From contig JAPHUI010000060.1 of NCBI GenBank assembly GCA_026193755.1, positions 1 to 12,496 of the forward strand: a stretch of DNA of 12,496 bases, written 5' to 3'. A program made the position numbers and the translations under genes. Origin of the DNA: Ignavibacteriaceae bacterium. GTDB taxonomy: Bacteria; Bacteroidota; Ignavibacteria; Ignavibacteriales; Ignavibacteriaceae. Shown piece by piece: positions 1 through 6,761 of the stretch. The notes below the pieces were generated by a model, which was given only the letters and a program-made list of their open reading frames with translations, had not been told where the DNA came from and made no database searches. Positions within the stretch are counted from its first letter, which is position 1. Each line of letters begins with the position of its first letter.

Positions 1-256
1 AAGATCCTAAAAAAAGCATTAATCCGGCAGATAATCCACCGAATAAAAATATTTTATTCTTTAATGGAAGTAATTTTTCTTTTTCAAATTTCTTTTTTCT
101 ATTTATCAGAAGAAGAGGGATTAAAGAAAGACTGCCAACTGTAAAGCGTGCAGTGTTAAATGTGAATGGACCTATGTATTCCATTCCGGCTCTTTGCGCT
201 ACAAAAGCAAATCCCCAGATTATAGCAGTAAGAAGTAAAAGTAAATTTGATTTCAT
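1..256 (-). CDS. EamA/DMT-family transporter, N-terminal part (cut by window edge)
   Basis: The reading frame opens at ATG 254-256 and runs off the left edge after 85 codons, so only the N-terminus is visible. It begins MKSNLLLLLTAIIWGFAFVA, and the IWGFAFVAQRAG segment is the usual signature of the first helix of EamA (drug/metabolite transporter) proteins. A second hydrophobic helix follows at about residues 33-52 after an FTFNTARF motif, then a Lys-rich loop (53-68) and the start of a third helix. The family has ten helices and exports or imports small metabolites, often amino acids; the substrate cannot be read from sequence. It lies 81 bp downstream of the aminotransferase in the same direction, so it may be a last operon gene or a separate unit. 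A palindromic repeat sits just upstream of its start. The family is confident; the role is not. Confidence 0.85.
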   Translation of the reverse strand, partial: MKSNLLLLLTAIIWGFAFVAQRAGMEYIGPFTFNTARFTVGSLSLIPLLLINRKKKFEKEKLLPLKNKIFLFGGLSAGLMLFLGS

Positions 257-268
257 AATATTGCTGTC

Positions 269-289
269 ATTCCGGACTCGATCAGGAAT
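269..289. repeat. Short imperfect palindrome, copy A of a dispersed repeat
   Basis: An 8-nt arm (269-276) pairs with 282-289 across a 5-nt loop, with one mismatch in the stem. Read on the minus strand it starts GATTCCTGA and ends with a CCGGAAT arm, closely resembling the palindrome at 6001-6022. It lies between the aminotransferase stop and the EamA start and could form a hairpin in the operon transcript. No T-run follows, so it is not a standard intrinsic terminator. A separate perfect 12-bp palindrome (AACAATATTGTT, 296-307) lies next to it. Confidence 0.5.
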
Positions 290-337
290 CTTTGTAACAA
301 TATTGTTGAGGTAGAGTTAATGTAACATATTGAATAT

Positions 338-1453
338 TCATTTACCGAAAATATTTTTTATTGCTCCAACACAAGCTTTTATATTTTCTTCATTCGAAGA
401 ATAACCCATCAATCCAATACGCCAGACTTTTCCTGCAAGTTCTCCAAGCCCGGCACCAATCTCAATGTTGTAATCGTCAAGTAAAGATTTTCGTACTTTG
501 GCTTCATCAATCCCTTCGGGAACAGTAACTGCAGTTAGTTGAGGAAGTCTTTCATCTTCTATTACAAATGGTTTCAAACCTATTTTTTCCAATTCCTCAA
601 CTAGCTTCTCGCCGTTAGTCTTATGTCTTTTCCAGGAATTTTCTATACCTTCTTCTTTTAATAATAACAAAGATTCGTGCAATGCATATAGAGAATTTAT
701 TGGTGCAGTGTGATGGTAAGCTCGTTTCGAGCTTCCTCCCCAATAACTGAGAATAAGATTTAAATCCATGAACCAGCTCTGAACTTGTGTTTTTCTACTT
801 TTAATAAATTCTAAAGCTCTTTCATTAAATGTAACCGGAGAAAGTCCGGGAGGGCAGGAGAGACATTTCTGTGAACCGGAATAAGATACATCAATATTCC
901 ACTCATCAATTAATACAGGAATTCCACCGAGAGATGTAACTGTATCAGCTATAACCAAACAATTGTATTTGTGAGCAATCTCAGTTAAAGTTTTTATATC
1001 ACTTTTAGCTCCGGTTGAAGTTTCGGCGTGAACAAATGAACAAACATTTATCCCTTTATTTTTCTTGAGAGTATCTTCGAATAAGTTTGGATCAATCGCT
1101 CTTCCCCAAGATACTTTTAGTTCGATTGGTTCAGCACCACATCTGTCAACAATGCTTTTCATTCTTCCGCCAAATACTCCATTTATACAAACTAATACTT
1201 TAGAGTTAGGCTCAACCAAATTGACGAGACAAGTTTCCATCCCAACTGAACCGGGACCAGAAACAGCAAATGTGACTTCATTCTTTGTTCTAAAGACGTA
1301 CTTGAGTAGTTCCTTAATTTCATCCATTAGTTCAATGAATTTAGGATCAAGATGACCAATTGTCGGTTTGGACATCGCTTCCAACACTCGTAGATGAACA
1401 TTTGAAGGACCGGGACCTAATAAAATTCTATTTGGTGGAGTAAAAGATTTCAT
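338..1453 (-). CDS. Alanine/serine-glyoxylate aminotransferase, AGXT-like (class V, PLP)
   Basis: This 371-residue protein is a class V, fold-type I PLP aminotransferase, predicted to convert glyoxylate to glycine using alanine or serine as amino donor. Visible landmarks are the N-terminal GPGPSN motif (13-18), the cofactor-phosphate loop SGPGS (65-69), Asp170 in the VIAD segment that contacts the PLP ring nitrogen, the Schiff-base Lys196 in YSGSQKCL, the YHHT substrate-loop motif (246-249), and Arg345 in WRIGLMG, which binds the substrate carboxylate. These match human AGXT (Lys209, Asp183, Arg360) as I recall it, including the SGSQK, YHHT and GIENSW-type segments. An AAGG Shine-Dalgarno precedes the ATG by about 7 nt. 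The gene starts 9 bp after the HOGA-like aldolase stop, so the two are surely cotranscribed, and the aldolase would supply glyoxylate. Alternatives in the class include ureidoglycine-glyoxylate and 2-aminoethylphosphonate aminotransferases; the context favours glyoxylate detoxification. Confidence 0.88.
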   Translation of the reverse strand: MKSFTPPNRILLGPGPSNVHLRVLEAMSKPTIGHLDPKFIELMDEIKELLKYVFRTKNEVTFAVSGPGSVGMETCLVNLVEPNSKVLVCINGVFGGRMKSIVDRCGAEPIELKVSWGRAIDPNLFEDTLKKNKGINVCSFVHAETSTGAKSDIKTLTEIAHKYNCLVIADTVTSLGGIPVLIDEWNIDVSYSGSQKCLSCPPGLSPVTFNERALEFIKSRKTQVQSWFMDLNLILSYWGGSSKRAYHHTAPINSLYALHESLLLLKEEGIENSWKRHKTNGEKLVEELEKIGLKPFVIEDERLPQLTAVTVPEGIDEAKVRKSLLDDYNIEIGAGLGELAGKVWRIGLMGYSSNEENIKACVGAIKNIFGK

Positions 1454-1462
1454 TAAATTACC

Positions 1463-2347
1463 TTATTCTATTAGAGATGCATTTCTTAATATTACTTTTA
1501 ACTCAATTAATTGAGCCTCATTTAGTGGTTCAAGCGGCATTCTTGGATTGCCACCATCATATCCGAGTATATCCATAGCTGCTTTTAATCCAGCTACTCC
1601 AAACTTTGTAGTAATTGCTCTGTTTACTGGGATCATCTTATTCTGTAATTCTAATGCTTCTTTATGTTTCCTTGCTATGGAATGTAATAAAATTTGCAAA
1701 CATTCATCCGGTGCAATATTAGCCAGAGCCAGAATTCCACCTACAGCCCCAGCAATCAAACCTGCATAAAGAACTGATGCAGTTCCAACAATCACCCTAA
1801 AACTATCCGGTACATTTGCAACGACTTCTGAGATTCTTGCTGTATTTTCTGTACTGTCTTTTAACCCAGCTATATTCGGATGCTTAGCAAGTTCGATGAT
1901 AGTTTCCGGTTCAATATTTACATTTGTAAATTTTGGAACATTATAGATGATGACGGGAATCATTACGCTTTCTGCTACTTTTATATAGTAATTCAGAAAA
2001 GCATGATGTTTCATTTCAGATTTAAAGAAGGAAGGTGAAATAATCAAAGCATAGTTCGCACCTTTTTCAGCAGCGTCATTTGTTAGAAAAATTGTTTCTT
2101 TAATAGAATCTGATCCTGTACCTACAATTAATATTTTTTTAGTTTGCTCCCGTACTGATGAAATTATTTGCAATTTTTCGTCACGTGTCAAGAATACGCT
2201 TTCACCATTCGAACCAAACAGTACATAACCAGAAAGTTCTCTTCGTTCATACTTTCTTATATTTCTCAGCAATTTATCTATTGCGAGGTCATCGTCAGTA
2301 AATGGTGTTGTTAGAGGTGGAAAGATTCCACTTAAATTATAACTCAT
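1463..2347 (-). CDS. 4-hydroxy-2-oxoglutarate aldolase, HOGA1-like (DapA superfamily)
   Basis: This 294-residue TIM-barrel class I aldolase is predicted to cleave 4-hydroxy-2-oxoglutarate into pyruvate and glyoxylate. The catalytic residues are Lys163 (GLKDS, Schiff base) and Tyr135 (YNVP). The substrate loop reads GSNGES (45-50) instead of the GTTGES of true DapA, and the Arg after YNVP that binds the dicarboxylate in DapA is replaced (YNVPKFTN, Phe140). Human HOGA1, as I recall it, shares the GSNGE loop, an IPPxTTPF-like start, lack of that Arg, and a C-terminal stretch of the form TxxFGxxGLKxxMDxxGYxGG, which is present here at 246-266. The gene lies 16 bp after the dehydrogenase and 9 bp before the aminotransferase. 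Alternatives are a bacterial pyrroline-4-hydroxy-2-carboxylate deaminase (hydroxyproline epimerase route) or an N-acetylneuraminate lyase relative. No epimerase or D-amino acid oxidase is seen here, and the neighbours fit HOGA better. Confidence 0.8.
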   Translation of the reverse strand: MSYNLSGIFPPLTTPFTDDDLAIDKLLRNIRKYERRELSGYVLFGSNGESVFLTRDEKLQIISSVREQTKKILIVGTGSDSIKETIFLTNDAAEKGANYALIISPSFFKSEMKHHAFLNYYIKVAESVMIPVIIYNVPKFTNVNIEPETIIELAKHPNIAGLKDSTENTARISEVVANVPDSFRVIVGTASVLYAGLIAGAVGGILALANIAPDECLQILLHSIARKHKEALELQNKMIPVNRAITTKFGVAGLKAAMDILGYDGGNPRMPLEPLNEAQLIELKVILRNASLIE

Positions 2348-2363
2348 AACTTATTGTATTTTA

Positions 2364-3302
2364 TTAGTTATATGATTTATTGAATATGTTTTTTAATACA
2401 AATCCAACATTTGCTGGTCTTTCAGCAAGCCTTCGCATATACCAGGGATACCAATGTTCGCCATAGCTGATCAGTGTTCTGATCTTGTAGCCTTCAGAAG
2501 CTAATCTATACTGCTCATCTGTTTTAATCCCATATAGCATTTGAAATTCTAATTTATCTTTAGAAAGACCGATTTTTTCTGATTCTTTTTTTACTTGCTC
2601 CTGAATTGTCAAATCGTGTGTGCCAAAAGCAACACGGATTCCTCTTTCTTTTATCTGCTCCAATAAAAATCTGGATAATAACATATAATTTTCATTAACT
2701 TTAGACAATTTTGGAAATGCAACAGACGAATGTTCTTTATATGCTCCTTTAACTAATCTGATCCAGGGTTTAATGTTAACCAAACTTTTAAGATCATCCA
2801 TCGTTCGGTAGAGATATGCCTGAAGACATAAACCAATATTATCGTAACTCTCTTTGATTTTTTTATAAAAACCTATGGTCTTATCTACATAAGAAGTATC
2901 CTCAATATCAATGAAAACATTGTTGTTAAATTCTTTTGCTTTTAGAGCAATTTTTGTAAAGAATTCAAGAGTTTTATCGAAAGAAAGATCGAACCCAATT
3001 TGTGTAAGTTTTAATGAGATTTCAATGTCTAATTTTTCATTCAAGATTTTATCCAACAAGTTAAGATAATGGTTTGTATTATCCTCTGCCTCTTTCAGAG
3101 ATATCATGTTTTCCCCAAGATGAGTCAAAGTTGTTGAAATATTATGCCTTAAAAGTTCTTTTGTCGCTGTAATTACGTCTTCTTCAGTTTCTCCTGGCAT
3201 AAAGCGTTTGACTGCTTTCTGTACAAATTTCTTTTTTGGAACCCAGTTTTTCAACCATTCATTCCTCGAAGCCCAAAGTAAAATGTTTCTTCCGAGACCC
3301 AT
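2364..3302 (-). CDS. Proline dehydrogenase-family flavoenzyme, candidate hydroxyproline dehydrogenase
   Basis: This 312-residue monofunctional PRODH has a TIM barrel with FAD. The family oxidises L-proline to pyrroline-5-carboxylate and passes electrons to quinone. Landmarks are FMPGE (34-38), SLKLTQIG with Lys98, the IDIED strand (131-135), RLVKGAYKE (182-190), AFGTHD (225-230), EFQMLYGI (252-259) and the C-terminal MRRLAERP (289-296), whose Arg290 and Arg291 correspond to the pair that binds the substrate carboxylate. The notable difference is the YxPYG segment of Thermus PRODH, which here reads LISYG: Leu277 replaces the Tyr (Thermus Tyr275, E. coli PutA Tyr540) that favours proline over hydroxyproline. 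Human PRODH2, the hydroxyproline enzyme, also lacks that Tyr (Ser, as I recall). As first gene of an operon with HOGA- and AGXT-like enzymes, it is a candidate hydroxyproline dehydrogenase. The start has no clear Shine-Dalgarno, but the N-terminus fits the family. Confidence 0.85.
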   Translation of the reverse strand: MGLGRNILLWASRNEWLKNWVPKKKFVQKAVKRFMPGETEEDVITATKELLRHNISTTLTHLGENMISLKEAEDNTNHYLNLLDKILNEKLDIEISLKLTQIGFDLSFDKTLEFFTKIALKAKEFNNNVFIDIEDTSYVDKTIGFYKKIKESYDNIGLCLQAYLYRTMDDLKSLVNIKPWIRLVKGAYKEHSSVAFPKLSKVNENYMLLSRFLLEQIKERGIRVAFGTHDLTIQEQVKKESEKIGLSKDKLEFQMLYGIKTDEQYRLASEGYKIRTLISYGEHWYPWYMRRLAERPANVGFVLKNIFNKSYN

Positions 3303-3423
3303 ATTATCTATCTAAATAAATTAATTTTTAAAATAAAATATTTTAGAAAACTATAACTTCTCTTGCGCTTACATAAAATTTCAATTAATTTTAAATAATT
3401 CAAATCTAAAAGAGGGATAAATC
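3303..3423. promoter_or_regulatory. Divergent promoter region
   Basis: This 121-bp, very AT-rich spacer lies between the divergent starts of the dehydrogenase operon (minus) and the molybdenum hydroxylase genes (plus), so it must hold the promoters of both. An AGAGGG Shine-Dalgarno (3411-3416) lies 7 nt before the ATG at 3424; no comparable site precedes the minus-strand gene. I see no convincing -35/-10 pair and no clear operator palindrome. Confidence 0.45.
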
Positions 3424-3885
3424 ATGCCGAAATATACTCTCACTGTAAACGAAAAAAAACAAACTGTTGATGTTGATGCCGGCACTCCGCTTCTTTGGGT
3501 TCTAAGAGATAACCTTGGACTTACTGGAACAAAATATTCTTGCGGAGAAGGCATCTGTGGTAATTGTACTATTCACGTTAATGGAAAAGCTGAACGCTCT
3601 TGTGTTATAAATGTAGAGGATGCTGTTGGCAGCTCGATAACAACAATTGAAGGATTGGCAGAAAAACATGATCATCCAATATTTAAAACCTGGATTGAAC
3701 TGGAAGTATCACAGTGTGGATACTGTCAGCCCGGACAAATAATGACTCTCGCTGCATTACTTGAGCAAAATCCAAAACCATCTAGAAAAGAAATAGATGA
3801 TGCATTGAATTCAGTTCTTTGCAGATGCGGAACGTATCAGCGAATACGAAATGCTGTTGATAAACTTGTTGAGGAGGGACAGTGA
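3424..3885 (+). CDS. 2Fe-2S subunit of an isoquinoline-oxidoreductase-type molybdenum hydroxylase
   Basis: This 153-residue protein is the small electron-transfer subunit of the xanthine oxidase superfamily. It has two [2Fe-2S] domains. The N-terminal plant-ferredoxin-like fold carries Cys40, Cys45, Cys48 and Cys60. The C-terminal helical domain carries Cys98, Cys101, Cys133 and Cys135, in the motifs SQCGYCQPG and CRCGTY. All eight ligands are present and the length is typical of IorA/CoxS-type subunits. It carries electrons from the molybdopterin site of the next gene to an outside acceptor. It has no signal peptide of its own, so it would be exported by riding with the Tat-tagged partner. 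Translation is probably coupled: its stop codon overlaps the partner's ATG. An AGAGGG site supports the start. Confidence 0.93.
   Translation: MPKYTLTVNEKKQTVDVDAGTPLLWVLRDNLGLTGTKYSCGEGICGNCTIHVNGKAERSCVINVEDAVGSSITTIEGLAEKHDHPIFKTWIELEVSQCGYCQPGQIMTLAALLEQNPKPSRKEIDDALNSVLCRCGTYQRIRNAVDKLVEEGQ
3871..3879 (+). promoter_or_regulatory. Shine-Dalgarno deciding the large-subunit start
   Basis: The purine run GAGGAGGGA lies inside the end of the small-subunit gene. It is about 6 nt from ATG 3885 but only about 3 nt from the GTG at 3882. This spacing favours ATG 3885, giving a TGATG stop/start overlap. Confidence 0.7.
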
Positions 3886-6008
3886 TGAAAAATTCAAACA
3901 AAATAAAAAGACGCGTATTTATTAAAGTAGTTGGCTTAAGTGGTGGTGGATTATTTCTTGCTTCTTATGTTCCGCTTCAAAATTTATTAGCTAATACTGG
4001 AGATGATCCAAAGATTTTCGCACCAAATGTTTTTTTGAAAATAGATTCAAATGGAATTGTAACTATTATCGTTCACAGATCGGAAATGGGACAGGGAGTT
4101 AAAACTGCTCTTCCAATGCTTGTCGCGGAAGAGCTGGAAGTGGATTGGGATAAAATTGTGATTGAACAAGCAGATGTTGATGCAAAATATGGAAGCCAGA
4201 CAACCGGCGGAAGTACAAGTATTAGGAGAAGTTGGGAACCTCTACGAGTAGCTGGCGCAACTGCTCGAGTAATGCTTATAACTGCAGCAGCTAGTCACTG
4301 GAATGTCTCAAGTGATAATTGTTATGCCGAAAATGGATTCGTAATAAACAAGCTAAACAATGAAAAGCTGAGCTACGGTGAGTTGGTTGACGAGGCTTCT
4401 AAGCTTTCAATTCCAACAGATGTAAAACTTAAAGATCCAAAAGACTTTAAGATAATTGGTAAACGTATTCACCGGGTTGATACACCTGACAAAATTTATG
4501 GTAAAGCAAAATTCGGAATAGATGTTGTCATTCCGGGAATGTTTTATGCGGCTGTTAGCCGTTGTCCTTCATTTGGTGGAAGTGTAAAAAGTTATGATGC
4601 TGCAAAAGCAAAGAATATTTCAGGTTTTCGCACTGTTGTTCAAATCTCTAGTGGTGTAGCAGTGGTTGCCGATTCAACCTGGCGTGCTTTTAATGGAAGA
4701 GATGCTCTCAATATTCAATGGGATTTAGGACCGAATGCAAAAATTAATTCTGATGATATTCATAATAAATTGGTAAATAAATCTAAAGCAGATGGTTATG
4801 AATTTGAAAGCAGGGGAGATATCAATAAAAATATTGAAGAAGAAAAAATTCTGGATGCCGTTTATGAAGTTCCTTTTATTACGCATGCACCCATGGAACC
4901 AATGAACTGTGTAGCTGAATTTAAAGATGGAAAAGCTGAACTCTGGGCACCTACACAAAATCCACAAAACGCAAGAAGCGAAGTAGCAAAGGCTCTCGGG
5001 ATTAGTGAAGTTGATGTAACTGTTCACGTTACCTTGATGGGTGGCGGTTTTGGAAGAAGACTTGTAAGTGACTTTGCTGTCGAAGCAGCAGAGATTTCCA
5101 AAGCTATCAAGAAACCAGTTAAATTAACATGGACACGGCAAGAAGATATGAAGTTTGGTTGGTATCGTCCTCCGAGTCTGCACGTTTTGAAAGGAGCTAT
5201 TGATGCTGAAGGGAAAGCAATGAAATTTTCTCATCATATAATCGCTCCATCTATTACCCAATTTCGCTTTGCACCTGATCTTCCTCCAAAAGATTACGAT
5301 ATTAAAGAAGGTACTGTGGGATTGGAGTACCAAATTCCGAATATGAGGATAGCTGGTAGTATAATTAAAACTCCAATTCCGATTTCCTGGCTTCGTTCAG
5401 TTTACAATACGCAAAATCCTTTTGCAATTGAATCATTTATTGATGAGTTAGCATTCGCGGCAAATACAGATCCAGTTGAATTTAGAATGAAAATGCTTCC
5501 GGATGATTCCCGATTAAAAAATGTTTTAAAAGTCTTAGCAGAAAAATCAGGCTGGGGTATAGGTAAAATTCTTCCAAAAGGTAGAGGTAGAGGAGTAGCT
5601 TTATTCAAAGGTTACGACAGTTTTTGTGCTCAAGTTCACGAAGTAACAATATCAGGAAATAAAATAAAAGTTGATCGGGTAGTGGCAGTTATTGATTGTG
5701 GAATTGTAGTAAACCCTGATTTAGTTGAAGCACAGATGGAAGGTGCAATTGTTTTCGGTTTATCTGCTGCATTGAAAGGAGAAATCACAATTAAAAATGG
5801 TGGTGTTGAGCAGAGTAATTTTGATGATTATGAAATACTGACTTATAATGAAATGCCTGAGATTGAAGTTCATTATGTTAAAAATACTTTACCTGTCGGT
5901 GGTGTTGGTGAAGTTGGAGTTCCGCCTTGTGCGCCTGCAGTATGCAATGCAATATTTGCTGCTACGGGAAAGAGAATTAGGAAGTTACCGATAAGACTGG
6001 ATTCCTGA
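3885..6008 (+). CDS. Tat-exported molybdopterin subunit, isoquinoline 1-oxidoreductase/aldehyde oxidoreductase type
   Basis: This 707-residue catalytic subunit (numbered from ATG 3885; an in-frame GTG lies one codon earlier) belongs to the xanthine oxidase superfamily. It hydroxylates an aldehyde or N-heterocycle with water-derived oxygen. A twin-arginine signal opens the protein: Arg9-Arg10 followed by VFIK and a Gly-rich hydrophobic core to about residue 29, so the complex should work in the periplasm. Cofactor motifs are MGQG (68-71) in the domain that comes first in IorB-type proteins, APMEP (335-339), GGGFGRR (386-392) and GGVGEVGVPP near the C-terminus, where Glu676 is the catalytic base. 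The length is near the family norm. No FAD subunit and no cytochrome c partner follow, although periplasmic IOR-type enzymes often have one. The last codons and stop lie within a palindromic repeat. The substrate is unknown; the divergent hydroxyproline operon hints at a shared N-heterocycle theme but does not prove it. Confidence 0.9.
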   Translation: MKNSNKIKRRVFIKVVGLSGGGLFLASYVPLQNLLANTGDDPKIFAPNVFLKIDSNGIVTIIVHRSEMGQGVKTALPMLVAEELEVDWDKIVIEQADVDAKYGSQTTGGSTSIRRSWEPLRVAGATARVMLITAAASHWNVSSDNCYAENGFVINKLNNEKLSYGELVDEASKLSIPTDVKLKDPKDFKIIGKRIHRVDTPDKIYGKAKFGIDVVIPGMFYAAVSRCPSFGGSVKSYDAAKAKNISGFRTVVQISSGVAVVADSTWRAFNGRDALNIQWDLGPNAKINSDDIHNKLVNKSKADGYEFESRGDINKNIEEEKILDAVYEVPFITHAPMEPMNCVAEFKDGKAELWAPTQNPQNARSEVAKALGISEVDVTVHVTLMGGGFGRRLVSDFAVEAAEISKAIKKPVKLTWTRQEDMKFGWYRPPSLHVLKGAIDAEGKAMKFSHHIIAPSITQFRFAPDLPPKDYDIKEGTVGLEYQIPNMRIAGSIIKTPIPISWLRSVYNTQNPFAIESFIDELAFAANTDPVEFRMKMLPDDSRLKNVLKVLAEKSGWGIGKILPKGRGRGVALFKGYDSFCAQVHEVTISGNKIKVDRVVAVIDCGIVVNPDLVEAQMEGAIVFGLSAALKGEITIKNGGVEQSNFDDYEILTYNEMPEIEVHYVKNTLPVGGVGEVGVPPCAPAVCNAIFAATGKRIRKLPIRLDS

Positions 6009-6022
6009 ACTTGGTTCAGGAT
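6001..6022 (+). repeat. Palindrome overlapping the stop codon, copy B of a dispersed repeat
   Basis: TCCTGAAC (6003-6010) and GTTCAGGA (6014-6021) form a perfect 8-bp stem around a 3-nt loop. The TGA stop of the large subunit (6006-6008) is inside the left arm, so the repeat encodes the protein's last residues. It resembles the palindrome at 269-289 read on the minus strand. Only a mildly T-rich tract follows, so termination is more likely at the next hairpin. Confidence 0.6.
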
Positions 6023-6063
6023 ATCATTTCCTTTTAGAATAATTTAAGTCTATTTTTTGTAAA

Positions 6064-6090
6064 AAGATGCCGGATCAAATCCGGCATTTT
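6064..6090. terminator. Bidirectional intrinsic terminator between convergent genes
   Basis: ATGCCGGA (67-74 of this 60xx block, i.e. 6067-6074) pairs perfectly with TCCGGCAT (6080-6087) around a 5-nt loop. The stem extends through a G-U and two A-T pairs. An A-run precedes it and a T-run follows, so it can terminate the plus-strand hydroxylase genes and the minus-strand membrane-protein gene ending at 6101. Its CCGGATCAAATCCGG core is similar in style to the other two palindromes in the window. Confidence 0.8.
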
Positions 6091-6100
6091 AAATAATTTA

Positions 6101-6664
6101 TTAAACCCCCGGCCAGAGCCAGCCAAAAAAGCCTGCTGTAAAGAGAGCGTAAATCAATCCATCAAACATAGATTTGAAAGTTGCTGACCAGCTTCTTTTA
6201 TACCAGATGCTTCCCTGCAATAATGCAAGACTGTAACCAACAAATGCGGTAACGCCAGCGAATCTAAATACTTGCAAATAATGAGCACCCTGAGGTAAAG
6301 CTCGTCCGGCAACATAAGCAGCAAAAATCCCAACTATAATAGAATAGATAAACCAAAGTGATAGCTCTTTACCCATGTTGGGAGATCCGTTTTTCGAAAT
6401 AGTCATCATACCAACAGGACCTTGCTTCATCTTCTCAATGAATTCTGGCGATTTCATATCCTTCATATTATTTGGACGCGGAAAACTGTAATCTCCTTCC
6501 GGTAAATTATGTTTCCGTAAATCATCTAAGACCTGTTTTTCATTTGGCAGAGTAGAAAAATCATTTTTATGATAACCAAGCACCATATGAATGATTGAAC
6601 TAAGAATGAATACTGCAACAGCAGAAAGCAGTATTGGGAGCCAAAGAGATAGAATAGGAACCAT
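6101..6664 (-). CDS. Conserved four-helix membrane protein of unknown function
   Basis: The 187-residue protein has four predicted membrane helices: about 3-28, 101-120, 128-150 and 164-184. A polar stretch of some 70 residues lies between the first two, with Pro-rich segments (FPRPNN at 61-66) and a [10 protein letters not shown] motif (78-87). The C-terminus [10 protein letters not shown] resembles a family of uncharacterised membrane proteins I have seen in several phyla; I know no function for it. The start is well supported by an AGGAGGT Shine-Dalgarno about 6 nt upstream, the strongest in the window, which suggests good expression. It is transcribed towards the hydroxylase genes and shares their bidirectional terminator. 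A 97-bp spacer separates it from the gene upstream, so it probably has its own promoter. There is no evident link to hydroxyproline metabolism. Confidence 0.85.
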   Translation of the reverse strand: MVPILSLWLPILLSAVAVFILSSIIHMVLGYHKNDFSTLPNEKQVLDDLRKHNLPEGDYSFPRPNNMKDMKSPEFIEKMKQGPVGMMTISKNGSPNMGKELSLWFIYSIIVGIFAAYVAGRALPQGAHYLQVFRFAGVTAFVGYSLALLQGSIWYKRSWSATFKSMFDGLIYALFTAGFFGWLWPGV

Positions 6665-6761
6665 AGCCTTACCTCCTGTAAGTTATTGAATGTTAATTAA
6701 CCCTCGGAGAGAAAAATAATAAAAAGAAATTTAGAATTAAAAGATTTGACAGAGAAAATTT

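Noticed and set aside
1065..1355. Open frame on the plus strand inside the aminotransferase gene
   Set aside because: It is antisense to a well-supported gene, has no recognisable protein features and no ribosome site.
1548..1769. Open frame on the plus strand inside the aldolase gene
   Set aside because: Antisense shadow of the HOGA-like gene; composition is not protein-like.
1463..2347. Pyrroline-4-hydroxy-2-carboxylate deaminase of the epimerase route
   Set aside because: Kept only as an alternative: no hydroxyproline epimerase, D-amino acid dehydrogenase or ketoglutarate-semialdehyde dehydrogenase is present, and the loop and C-terminal motifs match HOGA1 better.
3882..3884. GTG as start of the large hydroxylase subunit
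   Set aside because: The GAGGAGGGA site is too close to it; ATG 3885 has normal spacing and overlaps the upstream stop as TGATG.
4725..5608. Three minus-strand open frames inside the molybdopterin subunit
   Set aside because: All are antisense to a complete gene with intact cofactor motifs; they are rich in Phe, Ile and Cys as expected for shadows.
338..6008. Purine/ureide catabolism (xanthine dehydrogenase plus a PucG-like aminotransferase)
   Set aside because: The hydroxylase is a Tat-exported IOR-type enzyme without an FAD subunit, no urate or allantoin genes are present, and the aminotransferase sits with an aldolase and a PRODH.
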